A stretch of 64,000 nucleotides of DNA from Paguma larvata (GCA_030068075.1 CM057826.1:108045746-108109745); one strand, 5' to 3'; positions 33,186 to 44,304 are shown, numbered from the stretch's first letter. Notes: generated by a model not told the origin, from the sequence alone. Numbers and translations are program-made.

Positions 33186-33887
33186 GAGCTAGCCTGTAGT
33201 CAGCAAAGTGGTCTCTAGAATGTGGTTAAAGACTCTAGGCACAGAAATGCATTCAGAATTTAGTCAAAGTACATGGAACAGGTAAAGGTGGGCAGAGACG
33301 GGCAGAGCACTGACAATGTCTAACATAGTTCCTCTTTTATCACACCTCTCTGTGATATTCTGCTATGTCTTTCTAGACAGAGTAACTCCAGTTTCCTGGG
33401 ATTATGACATTTGGTATCATCCTTTGCCTCAATGAAAGGCATCGCTTTAAAGTTGGCTGTATGGTAAGAGATATTCTACAAAGACACTTTTTATATTGAG
33501 AGTTGAGTGGAGAGATGGAAAGCCCTGGATCAGAATCACAAACAAGACTTTCCAAATCACATGTAACATCCAGCGACCCTGATTTGAAAGTGACTTGCTC
33601 CTTCTCTACCTTGGGAAATAATGTTCTGTGTTAAATAGTGGAAGTTAATTACATACTTCAGGCATGTTTAAATGGGAAGAAAGTAAAAATTACTAAAGAG
33701 TTCAAATGTAAACAGTTATTCTGTCACAGTCCTTGTCCTAGTGCTGAGCAGAAAGTATGTGATTTTAGAGCAATTTAAATTCTATTGTAGTAACCCTGAT
33801 GCCATAACAAACTTCAACTAAAGTAGCTATTTTGCTCATAGACAGGGCCTAAATTAACATTCTAAGCAAATGTTTTTCTTCATTGAT
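33186..33887. other. Anonymous non-coding sequence
   Basis: No repeat recognised. A 60-codon minus-strand frame at 33373-33555 is unassigned. Confidence 0.5.
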
Positions 33888-33905
33888 AGAAATAATTACT
33901 TTATT

Positions 33906-34077
33906 GAGATGACTGGGGGAATCAGTAGGTTGAGCATCCCACTCTTGATTTTGGGTCAGGTTATGATCCCAGGCTCCATGCTGAGCACAGAGCTTGCTTA
34001 GATTCTCTCTCTCTCTTTCTCCCTCTCTGCCCCTCTGCCCCTATCTTCTGCTTGCACACATTCTCTCTAAAATAAAA
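33906..34077 (+). mobile_element. Older carnivore SINE (SINEC)
   Basis: Short, eroded head (GACTGGGGGAATCAGTAGG), TTGGGTCAGGTTATGATCC, CTCCATGCTGAGCACAGAGC (older GAGTGTGGAG-like class), TTGCTTAGATTCTC, CT block and AAAATAAAAG. The flanking repeat is AGAAATAATTACTTTATT (33888-33905) and AGAAATTACTTTATT (34081-34095). Confidence 0.85.
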
Positions 34078-34095
34078 GAAAGAAATTACTTTATT

Positions 34096-35157
34096 AAATA
34101 GAGCAGTATTGATAGCCTATATATAAAGCCATGATTTATTACTAGACAATTTTATTTTAAGAGAATTTTAATAGAAATATTCAATAATTAAAGGACATTA
34201 ATAACTTTGGCATCTTGTTTCCACAGTGTTATTATAGTCTTACAGTAAGACTCTTAGGGCTAACTGTAAGATACAGAAAGTTAATGAACTTTAAGAAAAT
34301 ACAATAATTCCTAATATTAAGTTACAATTTTACTCTTTTTATATTCAATTTCATAATATAATCTTTATCTCTATGTTTATTCAGCAGAAGTAAGGGTGTT
34401 TGTTAAATGTTTTAGATTTTACTTTCTGACAAGCAAAAGCATACACAAACAGACATAATTTTTCAATGGAAAATTTCTGTCCAACCAAGCTAAAATGCTC
34501 TGCTATTAGCTATAGAGTAAATGGTTTTAAATGAAATATCAGATGGTTACAAGTCTATAAAATAAGAAAAGAGAGAAGGAACGAAGAGAATCATTTTTAA
34601 ATGTTACTTAACTATTCAGTACCAAGAATAATGCAGAATTACCCAGAAGTTCTGAAATACCATATTAAGTGGAATAGATTATACTGGAAATTCTTACCTG
34701 AAAATCACCTTCCAAAGACAGGCAAATAATTGTTCCAGCAGAAAGTCATGGTAAGGACAGATGGTATCCTTCTGCCTAAGAGGTCAAGCTCTTATTCTGC
34801 ATGAACTTTGAAGAGCTTTGTGCTTTCCATTTATAATTTTCATTGGTGGATCTCATCATGCCAGACATAGAAACATCTTAGGAAACCTTTTTCTCAAAAA
34901 ACGTTCTCGTTTATTATTTTTGGACTACTCTTAAAACAACAAGGGAAAAACAGTATCATGATAAGGAAAAGGAGAAATAAAGTGATTACTGGGATGAATT
35001 TATGTCCAGTGTATGTTTTTTCCTCATCGGTAAAAGCACCATCAATCAATATGAGCAGAAAATTGATTAAGGCCCACACACACATAAACAAGATGCCCTT
35101 CTGTGCACAAATCTTGAACATAAAAATTTTACTAGCTAAAACTACTTCTTCCATCAT
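34096..35157. other. Anonymous AT-rich sequence
   Basis: No transposon recognised. An 87-codon minus-strand frame (34894-35157) contains two hydrophobic stretches (IKNxx-like FMCVWALINFLLILIDGAF and VITLFLLFLIMILFF) but no recognisable family or exon context, and a plus-strand frame overlaps it. Confidence 0.45.
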
Positions 35158-35632
35158 GTGTTAGTATATTATTTCTACTGTAACAAATTACCACAAACAA
35201 AATGGCTTAAAGCAACAAACATATTCTTGGAGGTCAGAATTTCAAAATAGATCTTATTGAGCTAAAATCAAGATGTTGTCAGGGAGGGTTCCTTCTGGAA
35301 GCTTGAGGGGAGAATTCATTCCCTTGTATTTTCTAGCTTCTAGAACCCACTGCACTCCTTGATTCCTGGTCCCCTCTTCCACCTTCAAAGTCAGAGCATA
35401 GCAGCTACCAATCTTTCTCTTACACTCGACCCTACTTGGCTCCATTTTATCAGGACCCTTGTGACCACAATGAGTTTACCCAGATAATCTAGAATAATCT
35501 TTCCAACCCACAATTCTTAATTTAATTACATGTGCAAAGTCCTTGCTATGTAATTTAACATGTCTACACATTCCAACAATGAGGACATGGTCATCTTTCC
35601 GGGGGGGGTGCATTATTCTGTCCACTGCACAT
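35158..35632 (-). mobile_element. Solo LTR, ERVL-MaLR (MLT1-like)
   Basis: Antisense MLT1 order on the plus strand: TAACAAATTACCACAAACAAAATGGCTTAAAGCAACAA, GGAGGTCAGAATTTC, GAGCTAAAATCAAGATGTTG, TTCCTTCTGGAAGC, GAGGGGAGAATTCATTCCCTTG, TTTTCTAGCTTCTAGAACCC, AGGACCCTTGTGACCAC, CCAGATAATCTAGAATAATC, ACATGGTCATCTTT and a G-run with CATTATTCTGTCCACTGCACA. Ancient; nothing coding remains. Confidence 0.85.
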
Positions 35633-35734
35633 AGAGTTGTAGTCAAGAGAGAAAGAATCAAGTTGATGTTCAAACAGCAATTATTCCTGCACTGCAACGG
35701 GAGGACACGAAACCTAATAGTAACAGCATTAAGT

Positions 35735-35950
35735 TATCATTGATAAAGTGTCTAATAGATTGCAGTCAGTTTACAATGTCTCATTAGCCTTCATCACACC
35801 ACCTTAGAGTAAGGGTCACCACACTCCTCTCACAGGTGAGGAAACTTAAGCTCCATGAAGTTAGGAGCATCAGAGAACTAAAAATTTTAGTCTAGGATTT
35901 GGGACTTAGCCAAAACAGCACTTCAGTCTGGGTATTTTCGGCTTCTAAGC
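35735..35950 (-). mobile_element. MIR SINE, antisense
   Basis: TAAAGTGTCTAATAGATTGCAGTCAGTTTACAATGTCTCATTAGCCTTCATCACACC, CCTCTCACAGGTGAGGAAACTTAAGCTCCATGAAGTTAGG follows antisense MIR order. Confidence 0.75.
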
Positions 35951-36334
35951 TAGGCTTCCTTCTGCAGTTCCTGGCATGTGCTTATATGTAGTTTGTTACT
36001 CCATAGTGACAAAGCAGAAAGAATCCTAGCCTGTTTTGGCACCATGTGGACAGAGAACATCGCACACGTCTACCCAGAAAATGCAGCCCTGACTATGCAG
36101 GTGCAGCTTTCTCTCTAGAGCCCAGTGCTGCCTGGAAATGGCCATCAATTGTGTGCCTCTCTAATAATGACCCTGTGTCTGAAGTGAACAGAGAGCAGTA
36201 GGGATGCCATGACGAACATACAGAACATACAATTTGTTTTTAATGGACCTGAAAGGTAGGTCACAAGTCCAAAATAGGAGTTAGCCCCACACCTACACTT
36301 AAAGAGGAATGGTACTTGCAAATATTCTTAGGTC
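35951..36334. other. Anonymous non-coding sequence
   Basis: No repeat or gene recognised in this spacer. Confidence 0.5.
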
Positions 36335-36475
36335 TAAAAACAGTGAATCTGGGATCTGAGAGCTTTGCCACTTGGTCACTCAATTTGTTTGTGACTCTGG
36401 GCAAGTTCTTCATTTTGAAAGTGGGGATAAATTGTTATAGTGAAGGTTAAAATAAAAGTTCTTTTGAAATCTCAA
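36335..36475 (+). mobile_element. MIR SINE fragment
   Basis: GAATCTGGGATCTGAGAGCTTTGCCACTTGGTCACTC, GTGACTCTGGGCAAGTTCTTC, GTGGGGATAAATTGTTATAGTGAAGGTTAAAATAAAAG follows MIR sense order. Confidence 0.7.
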
Positions 36476-36479
36476 CAGG

Positions 36480-37115
36480 CCACTTAAATTATTTCACTGG
36501 ATTCCCCTTTCCTTGGGATAAATAATCTTTTGTGTGGCCCATGAGGGGCCTACATGAAATGTCTCAAATATCCCAGTAAGTATCTCCTTTGCCCCTTTCA
36601 GTTCTTCCAATGTACCATGCTCTTTCACACTTCAGGTCCATTACACAAACTGTTTCTTCTGCCTGATATTATCTTCCTCCAATAGATACCTGGTCAACTA
36701 ATATTCATTCTTCACATTTCAGCACAAATATCATTTGATTCTATTCTCTTACAGGCCAAGCATTCTTCCCCCGTCAACTCCTGGAATGCCACTCCTCTTA
36801 TCCTTTTTGTTAATTACCATCATCCTTAAAAATTCACTCAAAAGTCACCTTCACGTGGCAGCCTTCCTTAACCACCATCCCCTGGCCTACTTAGGTCTTC
36901 CTATTCTATCTTCTCCAAGCATACTGTGCTTCTCTGGAATAGTACTTACCACAATTCTACTAAAGGATTATCTTCTGCTTTCTTGTGTGATGTCCAACTC
37001 CTCCACCAGGATGAGTGTTCCTCAAGTGAAGAAGCTGCATTTAGTTGTTTGCCTAGCGTAGTGCTTAGGCAAGTGCTGGGGCACTGTATTAACAACCACT
37101 GAATGGATGTTGTAT
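36480..37115 (+). mobile_element. L2 LINE 3' end
   Basis: Collinear L2 landmarks: CAGTTCTTCCAATGTACCATGCTCTTTC, CTGTTTCTTCTGCCTGATATTATCTTCCTCC, ATTCTTCACATTTCAGCACAAATATCA, CAGCCTTCCTTAACCACCATCCCC, TACTGTGCTTCTCTGGAATAGTACTTACCACAATTCTAC, CTCCACCAGGATGAGTGTTCCTC, TTGTTTGCCTAGCGTAGTGCTTAGG and a final TGAATGGATG. Non-coding. The 108-codon frame at 36735-37061 lies entirely inside it and is spurious. Confidence 0.88.
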
Positions 37116-37224
37116 ATGAAGCACTTGACATTGATCTGGCCAGGTTAAGTGCTCAATTGACCTCATATTTTTGAAGAATTGATCTTTCTATTAAAGCAGC
37201 ACAATCAACAGAAACCCTTACGCT

Positions 37225-37420
37225 TTAGTCTTTCAATAATTTATTTCGAGCAATTCTTCTCAAGCACTTACTCTGGGCAAGACACCACACTAAAGCAGAG
37301 CATCAGATGAAAAAATAAAAGAGAAACAGTCCCACCTCTTAGGAGCTTTTCTGGGGTGGAAAGATATGAGAAGAATCATAACACAGGTCCAAAAACACTT
37401 ACAGCAAGAGGAAATAAAGA
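37225..37420 (-). mobile_element. L2 LINE 3' fragment, antisense
   Basis: TTTCGAGCAATTCTTCTCAAGCACTTACTCTGGGCAAGACACCACACTAAAGC, AACAGTCCCACCTCTTAGGAGC resembles the antisense L2 3' end (...TATTGAGCGCCTACTATGTGCCAGGCACTG...CCTGCCCTCATGGAGC). Confidence 0.6.
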
Positions 37421-37876
37421 AAATAATGACTTGGGGATAACAAAAGACTTAACTGAAGATGTAGATTTTGTTGGATATATAGAAATTTCAACAAGCAAAC
37501 CAAGCATGAGTATAAGTAGAATTTCTCAGGAAAGGAAATGAACATGAACAAGATAGAGAGGAATATATGATTTATGATATAGTACAGGTAAACTACATTA
37601 ATCTATCTGCTGATTTTTTTTCCAAATTAGGTATTCAAAACTTGCATATTGATTATTTTCTAGAATGAGTCTGCCATGTAAATATAAAAATTTAGAATTA
37701 TCTCTGTATTAAAACAAATGTCTTAAAATAAATATATCTAGATTCTGAGCATCAATATGCAGTATTCTGAGACAAATTTGTACTAAACACTTTATGGAAC
37801 ACCCTGAGCATTTCTCATGTTTTTAAAAGAGAAGAATCCAGAGGATATATGTCCTATCTGCTTGGATAGCCAGCCT
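37421..37876. other. Anonymous AT-rich sequence
   Basis: No repeat or gene recognised. Confidence 0.5.
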
Positions 37877-38472
37877 TAGGTATTGGGATGGATTAAAGAT
37901 AACCCCCAAATTCTTTGACATTCTTCTTCAATTCTGAGGCTTGTGCTTCTGGCCCTTGAATGTGGGCTGGCTTTATGGAACTGCTTTTACCCAAAGAATC
38001 TGGCAGCAGCAATGCTACCTCAGTTCCTGGGCTCAGGCTTATGAGAGAGGCAACTTCATTTCTTGGTTCCTGGAATGCTCCCTCTCAGGAAAGCCAGCCA
38101 CTGCTGCCGAGACTGTCACGTTGTGAGGAAGTTGGAGCTAGACATTCTGAGAGGCCACATGGGGAGAAAAGACCAGCCAGTGCCAGACATTCCAGTCATC
38201 CTAGGCCAGGTTCTAGACATGTGAGTGAAAAAAGCCATCTCCAATATGGAAAAGAACCAAGGAACTCAGACCACAGCCAGAACTGTGGTGGCAGACACAG
38301 TGCCTACTGAACCACCTGGGAGAGGACCCCACTATCATGGGATGGAGAGGAACCAGTCTTCCCATGCCCTGCCCGATTTTCTGACCCAGGGGACTGTGTG
38401 CATGATAAGTTGATTTCTGTTTTTATCACTAAGTTTTCAGATAGTTTGTATACAGTAATAGATTACCAGAGA
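37877..38472 (+). mobile_element. Probable ancient LTR (ERVL-MaLR, MLT1-like)
   Basis: Sense-oriented landmarks: GGGATGGATTAAAGATAACCCCC, GGCTTGTGCTTCTGGCCCTTGAATGTGGGC, CTCAGGCTTATGAGAG, GGAAAGCCAGCCACTGCTGC, TGTGAGGAAGTTGGAGC, GAGAGGCCACATGGGGAGAAAAG, GACATGTGAGTGAAAAAAGCC, ACTGAACCACCTGGGAGAGGACC, TTTTTATCACTAAGTTTTCAGATAGTTTG and TAATAGATTACCAGAGA. These follow an MLT1-type LTR to its terminal region. Three overlapping plus-strand frames (up to 116 codons) are spurious. Confidence 0.65.
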
Positions 38473-38499
38473 TGATATTTTCACCAGGGTTAACTGTAT

Positions 38500-38559
38500 G
38501 GTAAGGTTTTGTTTTTTGTTTTGTTTTGTTTTTTCATTTTTCTTTTTCTTTCATTCTTT

Positions 38560-38599
<40 letters not shown>

Positions 38600-38650
38600 T
38601 TCCTTTTCTTTTCTTTCCTTTTCTTTCTTTCTATCTTTTTTTTTTTTTAC
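38500..38650 (+). repeat. Polypyrimidine tract, (CTTT)n-rich
   Basis: T-rich start, then CTCTCTCTCTCTTT, CTTTCTTTCTTTCTTTC, TTTCCTTTTC mirror-like repeats and a final T-run. It is almost free of purines for about 110 bp. Confidence 0.92.
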
Positions 38651-41545
38651 AAACACACTAGAACTTAGAACTTGCTGCTCAAAGTATTAGTATTCAAAAG
38701 TGTCACATGGAAGAATATTTACTGATTTTAGGCATTCTACATGCTAAAAATTTTTTTGAAATTTCCCTCAAATAAGCATTTTGTGAGCCAGGAAAGAAGA
38801 GAATAAGGAAGGGAGGAAGTGAGGGAAGAGGGAAGGAAGGGAAAATATGGCTGTTATTTTATCTTTATAGCTCAAGTAAAGCAGTTATCATCATATTCTC
38901 TAGACTTAGCTCTGGACAGCTTTTCTCCCTTTTTTTCCTCTTTTCTTCACTTTTTCAAAACCAGGCCTCAAAGACTGAAAACTTGTTACCACTGAGAATG
39001 TTTTAAAACAGTGCCAGATACTCTCAAGCCAACTCAAAGGAAAGAGTCATTGAAACATTTGATTCACTTTCTCGGTGCTCAGCATCCTCAAGACGTCTGT
39101 TTTAAAGGACACAGAACTCATGTGGAGGCCTATGATGATTAAAAAAACTCAATGTCATTATGAAGAGCAACTAAAGCTGAACACAACATAATCATTATGA
39201 TAGTGGATTGGTGTGCTGAACTTCTTTCTTCTGGAATATCAAAAAGATTTATCAGTGCCACTGTGTAATTCATCTGTGTAGATCTATCCTTAATCTCTTC
39301 TGCTCTTTGCAAAAAGAAAATACGTAGTTTCACTAGCAAGACTGACAGAAACAGTCCTGTCTCTTACTACTTCCTTTTGTTTTGTTTTTCTATTTTGTAA
39401 GAAGAGAAACAATACTCATGGAATAAAGTCGATTTATAGAAACAATGATTGTTTTTAAACTACCAAGCCCATATCTGATACATAGTAGCCCCTGAATCTC
39501 ACATATTCTTACAAATTAATAGCCAGTTCTCAGCGTATTATTATTGTGCTCTCTTGTTTGTTTTTTTTGTTTTGATATGAGAAGGAGCCGTAACCACTTC
39601 CTAAATAGCTTTATGTCTTTGACAAGGGCATGTCCAAGGTAAGACCTCACTCAAACATCAAGGAACTCAATCTAAATTTTGAAAATATTTACAGAGGAGT
39701 AAAGGCAATTATTGCAAAGTTTTGCCCATAGGAGGTTAAAGGGAGCTTATTTTACTTGTTTCCTTGTTTGAGAAAGGAAATGAAAGAGGTAGGATATGAA
39801 AACAATGCTACTGGGGTGATGGATAAAGCAATAATGTTTAGACGACACAGCAACAGTGCTATGATAAAGTATAGTCATTACTTGATATTATGAAAATGGG
39901 TTTGGGTAATTTTCTTAATATACCAACATAATAATCATGTCCTAAGCCGAACTGAATAAGCCACTACCAGGCATCTCTGGTGCAAACTCCTGTTAGTCAG
40001 GACAAACCAATCCCTTCCCTTTTCTACATCTTTGCCCCTGCACCTGGTTGAGAGCCTTGAACTCAACCAACACTGCCTGCTCTGGAATTTTAAGTTGTCA
40101 TAAGCACTTTAGATATTTTCAGAAAAAGGCATGTGTGGGCTGTTCTTGTGTCACGAGATCCCTTGGCAGCTACAGGAAAGCTCCTATTTTAAGAAGGAAA
40201 CATTTTTTAATAAAAATTAACACAAAGTGATTGCCAAGAGTTTAGCTTTGGAAATGCCACCTACAGAGTTTGGGAAAAGTCTCAACGTGCATTCAGTGGC
40301 TCCTCAATCATCTTTTTGAGAAGAGAACTTGAAGTCCGTGGAACAGGTGCTGCTCGCCCCTTGGGCACGAGCTAGAACCACCACCAAGGGACCTGTCCAA
40401 GCGGTAGGCCGTTCTGTACTGTTCATGTCATGTTTCTGTAACTTGCCTTTCCTGGCAAGCAAATCTTTGAAAACAAAGCAATTTCTTTAAGAAGAGAGAT
40501 TCTAACAATACTCTATTCCTAAAGCAAAAAAACTCCAGGACAACGTCTGCATGGGGCAGCTGGCAATGAAAATGAAACATTCTGCTTTCTTGTGTGGTTG
40601 ATGAAATGTGCACAACACGTGCCTTCTGCTGGCAAGAAGCTCCCCCTCCAAAACCATCAGGAGTCTGAGAGCTGTTGAAAATGAATCACCGTGTTCCAAA
40701 CCAAACCTAAGAGTGGCTTTTAACCAACTACGTGTAATTGTTACAATTTGGAAATCTGATAGAAGGCGTGGGGGGAGAGAAAGGGAAAGAGAAATTAATT
40801 CTTAATCATCAAAAGCCATTCTAGTGTTTCCCAGAGGCCTGACTATGAAACACATACTATGTTCAACACTCTCAAGAGTGCTGAATCTGTATCACAGCTT
40901 CTTTTGTCACCATATGTTGTTGATTATTTCACAACATTTTATCATTTCATTATCTTTTAGGTGATTATTTTTACCACTGATATTAGTCTGTATTTTCACC
41001 TCTGGGTTTTCACCAGGAAGCCTAAGAAATGACAGATTCAGTTTTGGAAAAGAACCTCTGGCAACAATGAAACCACTTCCCTGCATGGTACCAATTAGCC
41101 GAACTGAGTACCAGCAGTGAGTGGTAGAGAATGCACATCCTGTCTTCACCGACAGGACATTCACTTCCAGGTTCACACATTTATGCTGCCTGACTGGCCC
41201 TGGAGGCATCTGGGACAGTGATTCACACACTCTCCAAGCCCATTGATGGAAAAAAAACAATTCGTTTCCATATTCTTGGGAAACTTTGTTTTTTCATTAC
41301 TTCTACAACAAACTACAAATTAGGTCAAGCAGAATAGATTTACAGATTTAATAAAAAGAACTAAAAATTGTTAAGCAGTAGCGATCAAATAAACAAACAA
41401 AAATACAATATAACCATTGAGTATGATTGAGTTAGCTCAACAAACCCAAATTCTGACTTACCCTAATGAAAGTGTTTTACTCGTTTATTGCTAATGGCAG
41501 TATATAATAGGGAATAGTCATTTGGAAAGCAATTTCACATCACAG
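38651..41545. other. Repeat-free block of about 2.9 kb
   Basis: No recognisable transposon throughout, apart from a purine-rich patch near 38790-38840. The less AT-rich portion at 40240-41270 contains sharp non-repetitive sequence with balanced composition, a small hairpin (41138-41157) and a 117-codon minus-strand frame (40907-41260) without recognisable family. This is a candidate for conserved non-coding sequence or an unannotated exon. Sequence alone does not decide. Confidence 0.4.
41138..41157. repeat. Short inverted repeat
   Basis: TCCTGTC, TTCACC spacer, GACAGGA: a perfect 7-bp stem with a 6-nt loop inside the repeat-free block. Confidence 0.6.
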
Positions 41546-41549
41546 GAAG

Positions 41550-41758
41550 AACATTCATTCATCCATTTAGGAATTGTTATTGTTGTTACTGTTGTTTTAA
41601 CAATTACGACATGCCAGGCACTCTTCTAGGTGCAGAGACTATAAAGAGAATTGGGAATAATTGTCAATCAGAAGTAGCAACTAAGGAGAATGATATAAAT
41701 TACAAAACAAACAAACAAACAAACAAACAAAAACCAGAGAAGGTGATATTTGGGGCTG
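41550..41758 (-). mobile_element. L2 LINE fragment, antisense (first copy)
   Basis: CATTCATTCATCCATTTAGG, ATGCCAGGCACTCTTCTAGGTGCAGAGACTATAAAGAGAATTG, then, after an (AAAC)n run at 41704-41732, GAGAAGGTGATATTTGGGGCTGAG. These are separated pieces of the antisense L2 3' end, with an internal deletion. Confidence 0.7.
41704..41732 (+). repeat. (AAAC)n microsatellite
   Basis: AAACAAAC units, about seven copies, inside the L2 fragment. Confidence 0.9.
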
Positions 41759-41761
41759 AGT

Positions 41762-42500
41762 TGTGTATTATTCATTCATTAATTTATGCTTTCGTTCAGC
41801 AAGTGTTTATTGAGTTCCTTCTGTATGTCAGGATGTCATGAATGGTGAATGGCGACACATCACTGAACACAACAGACAAAAATCCCTGTTCTCTTGAAAG
41901 TTACATCTGAGACATGCAGACAATAAACAGTGTAAATAGGCAATGCATAGAAAAGTGTTAATGAGGAAAAGCAAAGAAAGATGAGGACAAGAGAGAGAGG
42001 ATTGATATTTTAGTTAGGGTGGCCAGGGGGCTTTGTACAGAAGGTTACATTTGATAAAAAGTCTAAAGGAAGTTATGGATTAAGCCACACACATCTACCT
42101 GGGCAGAACATCATAGGACAGAATGACTGCAGGTATTAAGGCTCTGAGCGAGGAACATGCATGTGAGGAAGAGCAGGCAAATGTGCCTGCCGGAGGGAAG
42201 TGAATGAGGTTGGAAAAAGGATATGCAGGCTGGGAGGCCATGGGAAGCCAGGCTGTTTAAGTCATGTGATCACTGTGCTTTTTCTTTGCATGGGATGTCT
42301 GGTCATTGGTTGGTTTGAGCAGAAGAGTGACAAACAGGTCATGTTTACATTTGAATCAGTTCACTCTGCTCTGCTGCAGAAAAAACAAGTGGAAAAAGGG
42401 AGACCAGTTAGGATAATGAGGTATGAGATAGATGATGTCTTTGACAAGGGTAGAGGCAGAGGAGGACCTGAGAAATGGTCATACTTAATATATTTTTAAG
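41762..42500 (-). mobile_element. L2 LINE, antisense (second copy, longer)
   Basis: Antisense L2 landmarks in order: ATTCATTCATTAATTTATGC, CAGCAAGTGTTTATTGAGTTCC, ATCACTGAACACAACAGACAAAAATCCCTGTTCTC, ATTTTAGTTAGGGTGGCCAGGGGGC, GGTTACATTTGAT, AGGCTCTGAGCGAGGAACATGC, GAGCAGAAGAGTGACAAACAGGTCATG and GGAGACCAGTTAGGATAATGAGG. The 99-codon frame at 42200-42499 lies within it and is spurious. Confidence 0.85.
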
Positions 42501-42519
42501 GCAATGCTGACAGAATTTT

Positions 42520-43070
42520 CCAACAGATGATGGGTTAGGGGTCCTCCAGACCACCCCGGGTTCTATAATTTTCTTGGATTCAAAGGACTTGGCAAAGATT
42601 TGTATTTTTAGCTATGATTTATTATAAGGAAACGATACAAAATAAAATAAACAAAGGGAAAAGTCATATGAAGAGAAGGCCAGAGGAAACCAGGTGCTAG
42701 CTTCCAAGAATCCTCTCCCCATAGAGTCACACAGACTGCTTAATTCCTCTGGCACTGAATTGTGATAACATGTGTGAAATGCTGTCTATCAGGAAACTCA
42801 TTAGAGACTGAATGCCCAAAGCTTTTACTGAGGTCTGGCTACGTAGGCACTCTCTCCCAACCCCAAACCAAATTTCCAGACTCCTAGAAGTAAGCAGGTG
42901 TCCGGTAAGCAGGCTGCATGTACAGATAGTGTAGGTACGAATAACTACTCTTACCAGTTAGGGAACGGTGGGAACTCTCCAGAAATTCATATTCCTCACC
43001 CAGGCCAAGGGTCAACCATGCAAGCAGCTGTTCTAAAGACAATAGTCTCAGGTTGGCTACATTAACTCCT
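42520..43070 (-). mobile_element. Probable ancient LTR, family not assigned
   Basis: The passage GGCAAAGATTTGTATTTTTAGC, ATGATTTATTATAAGGAAACG, CCAGAGGAAACCAGGTGC, GCTTCCAAGAATCCTCTCCCC, GAGTCACACAGACTGCTTAATTCC, ACATGTGTGAAATGCTGTC and AGGGAACGGTGGGAACTCTCC resembles a mammalian ERV-type LTR that I recall but cannot name. An AATAAA on the minus strand (42616-42621 region) fits an antisense LTR. Its ends are uncertain. Confidence 0.5.
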
Positions 43071-43700
43071 TTCTGGACAGATAGAATATGAGATGTGCAA
43101 TAAAATGCTGTTCAGGAAGAGAAATGGAGAGAATGGGGGTATTCTAGGCAGTGAGAGAACATATACGGCTGAGGACAAGAACAGAAATACTTGGTGTCTC
43201 ATCCTTTACTTAGATGTGTGCAATAAAATGCACTGGAGAAATGACAAAGATTCTAGCAGACATGGTCCCTCTCCTTGTGGAGATTATTTGAAATAAATAG
43301 GAGAGCTGGATACTAATAAAATAATCCTTATATCTGTCAATACCTTGCTAACCCAGGAGTGGGCAGCCCAAGAACAGCAAAACAGCATTACCATGGGAAC
43401 TTCTCAGGGATCTTCATCTCCTCCTAATGCATCCTATACTCTAAGGTCAAATGAGGTTTCTTAAAATCCGATTCCAAGATTGTTGATAATGTTTAAGAGT
43501 TTTTAATATTTTTCTACTTCTCAGATTATATTCCAAGATCAAAAAGTCTGAAATATCCTTTAAGACCCGTCTATATACCCACACATGCATGCACACACAC
43601 ACACACACTCACACTACCCCTTCTAATGAGCTTGCTCATTTCCATCACCATACCTTAAGATTACATTCTTCCCACTGGAAAAACCTCTCTTGAATCCATT
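43071..43700. other. Spacer with a 15-bp direct repeat pair
   Basis: TGTGCAATAAAATGC occurs perfectly at 43094-43108 and 43217-43231. A fragment near 43255-43300 resembles antisense L2 (GACATGGTCCCTCTCCTTGTGGAG). A short (CA)n lies at about 43585-43608. Otherwise unassigned. Confidence 0.5.
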
Positions 43701-43720
43701 CACGTGGTCCTGATTCTTTT

Positions 43721-43946
43721 TTCAAATATTTTTTAATGTTTATTTATTTTTGAGAGAAAGAGAGACAGCAAGAGAGAATGCAAGTAGTGGAGGGGCAGAG
43801 AGAGAGAGAGACACAGAATCGGAAGCAGGCTCCAGGGTCTGAACTGTCAGCACAGAGCCTGACATGGGGCTGGAACTCATGAACCATGAGATCATGACCT
43901 GAGCCAAAGTTGGGTGCTTAACCAACAGAGCCATGCAGGCACCCCA
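43721..43946 (-). mobile_element. Felid SINE with 20-bp TSD
   Basis: AATGTTTATTTATTTTTGAG tail, an extra GAGAGACAGCAAGAGAGAATGC segment, GGGGCAGAGAGAGAGAG, ACACAGAATCGGAAGCAGGC (felid TCTGTGTC class) and a head ending GGCACCCC. The flanking repeat CACGTGGTCCTGATTCTTTT (43701-43720) recurs at 43947-43966 with two mismatches. Confidence 0.96.
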
Positions 43947-43966
43947 CACATGGTCCCGATTCTTTT

Positions 43967-44300
43967 GTGGGATACCTCTGATGCCCCCTCCTCCACAAGT
44001 CATTAATTATCTGTCTGGTACACTCAACACTGACCTCCTTTCTACGCATCATAATATCTGTAAGAACACAAGCAATCTTTTCCTCTGCTTTTCTCTTTGG
44101 TGATATGGATAAACTTTGTTTATCCAACCATACCCTAAATTATCTCACAATTGGGGACATTGTGTTTGTTTGTTTGTTTTTTTAATTCTAACTGCAGTGT
44201 CTACAATACAATCATGCTTGGCCATAGTATCCAGTGAATCACATTTATTGACTTGATTCATTAACTTTACCATCCAAGCTTCCAGTCTAGATCCTTGCCA
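43967..44300. other. Anonymous spacer
   Basis: No repeat recognised except a (TTTG)n stretch near 44163-44180. Confidence 0.45.
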
Positions 44301-44304
44301 TATC

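Noticed and set aside
36735..37061. 108-codon plus-strand open frame
   Set aside because: Lies wholly within a non-coding L2 3' fragment.
37960..38310. 116-codon plus-strand open frame
   Set aside because: Lies within an LTR-like repeat with two other overlapping frames. No protein family recognised.
42200..42499. 99-codon plus-strand open frame
   Set aside because: Antisense L2 sequence explains it.
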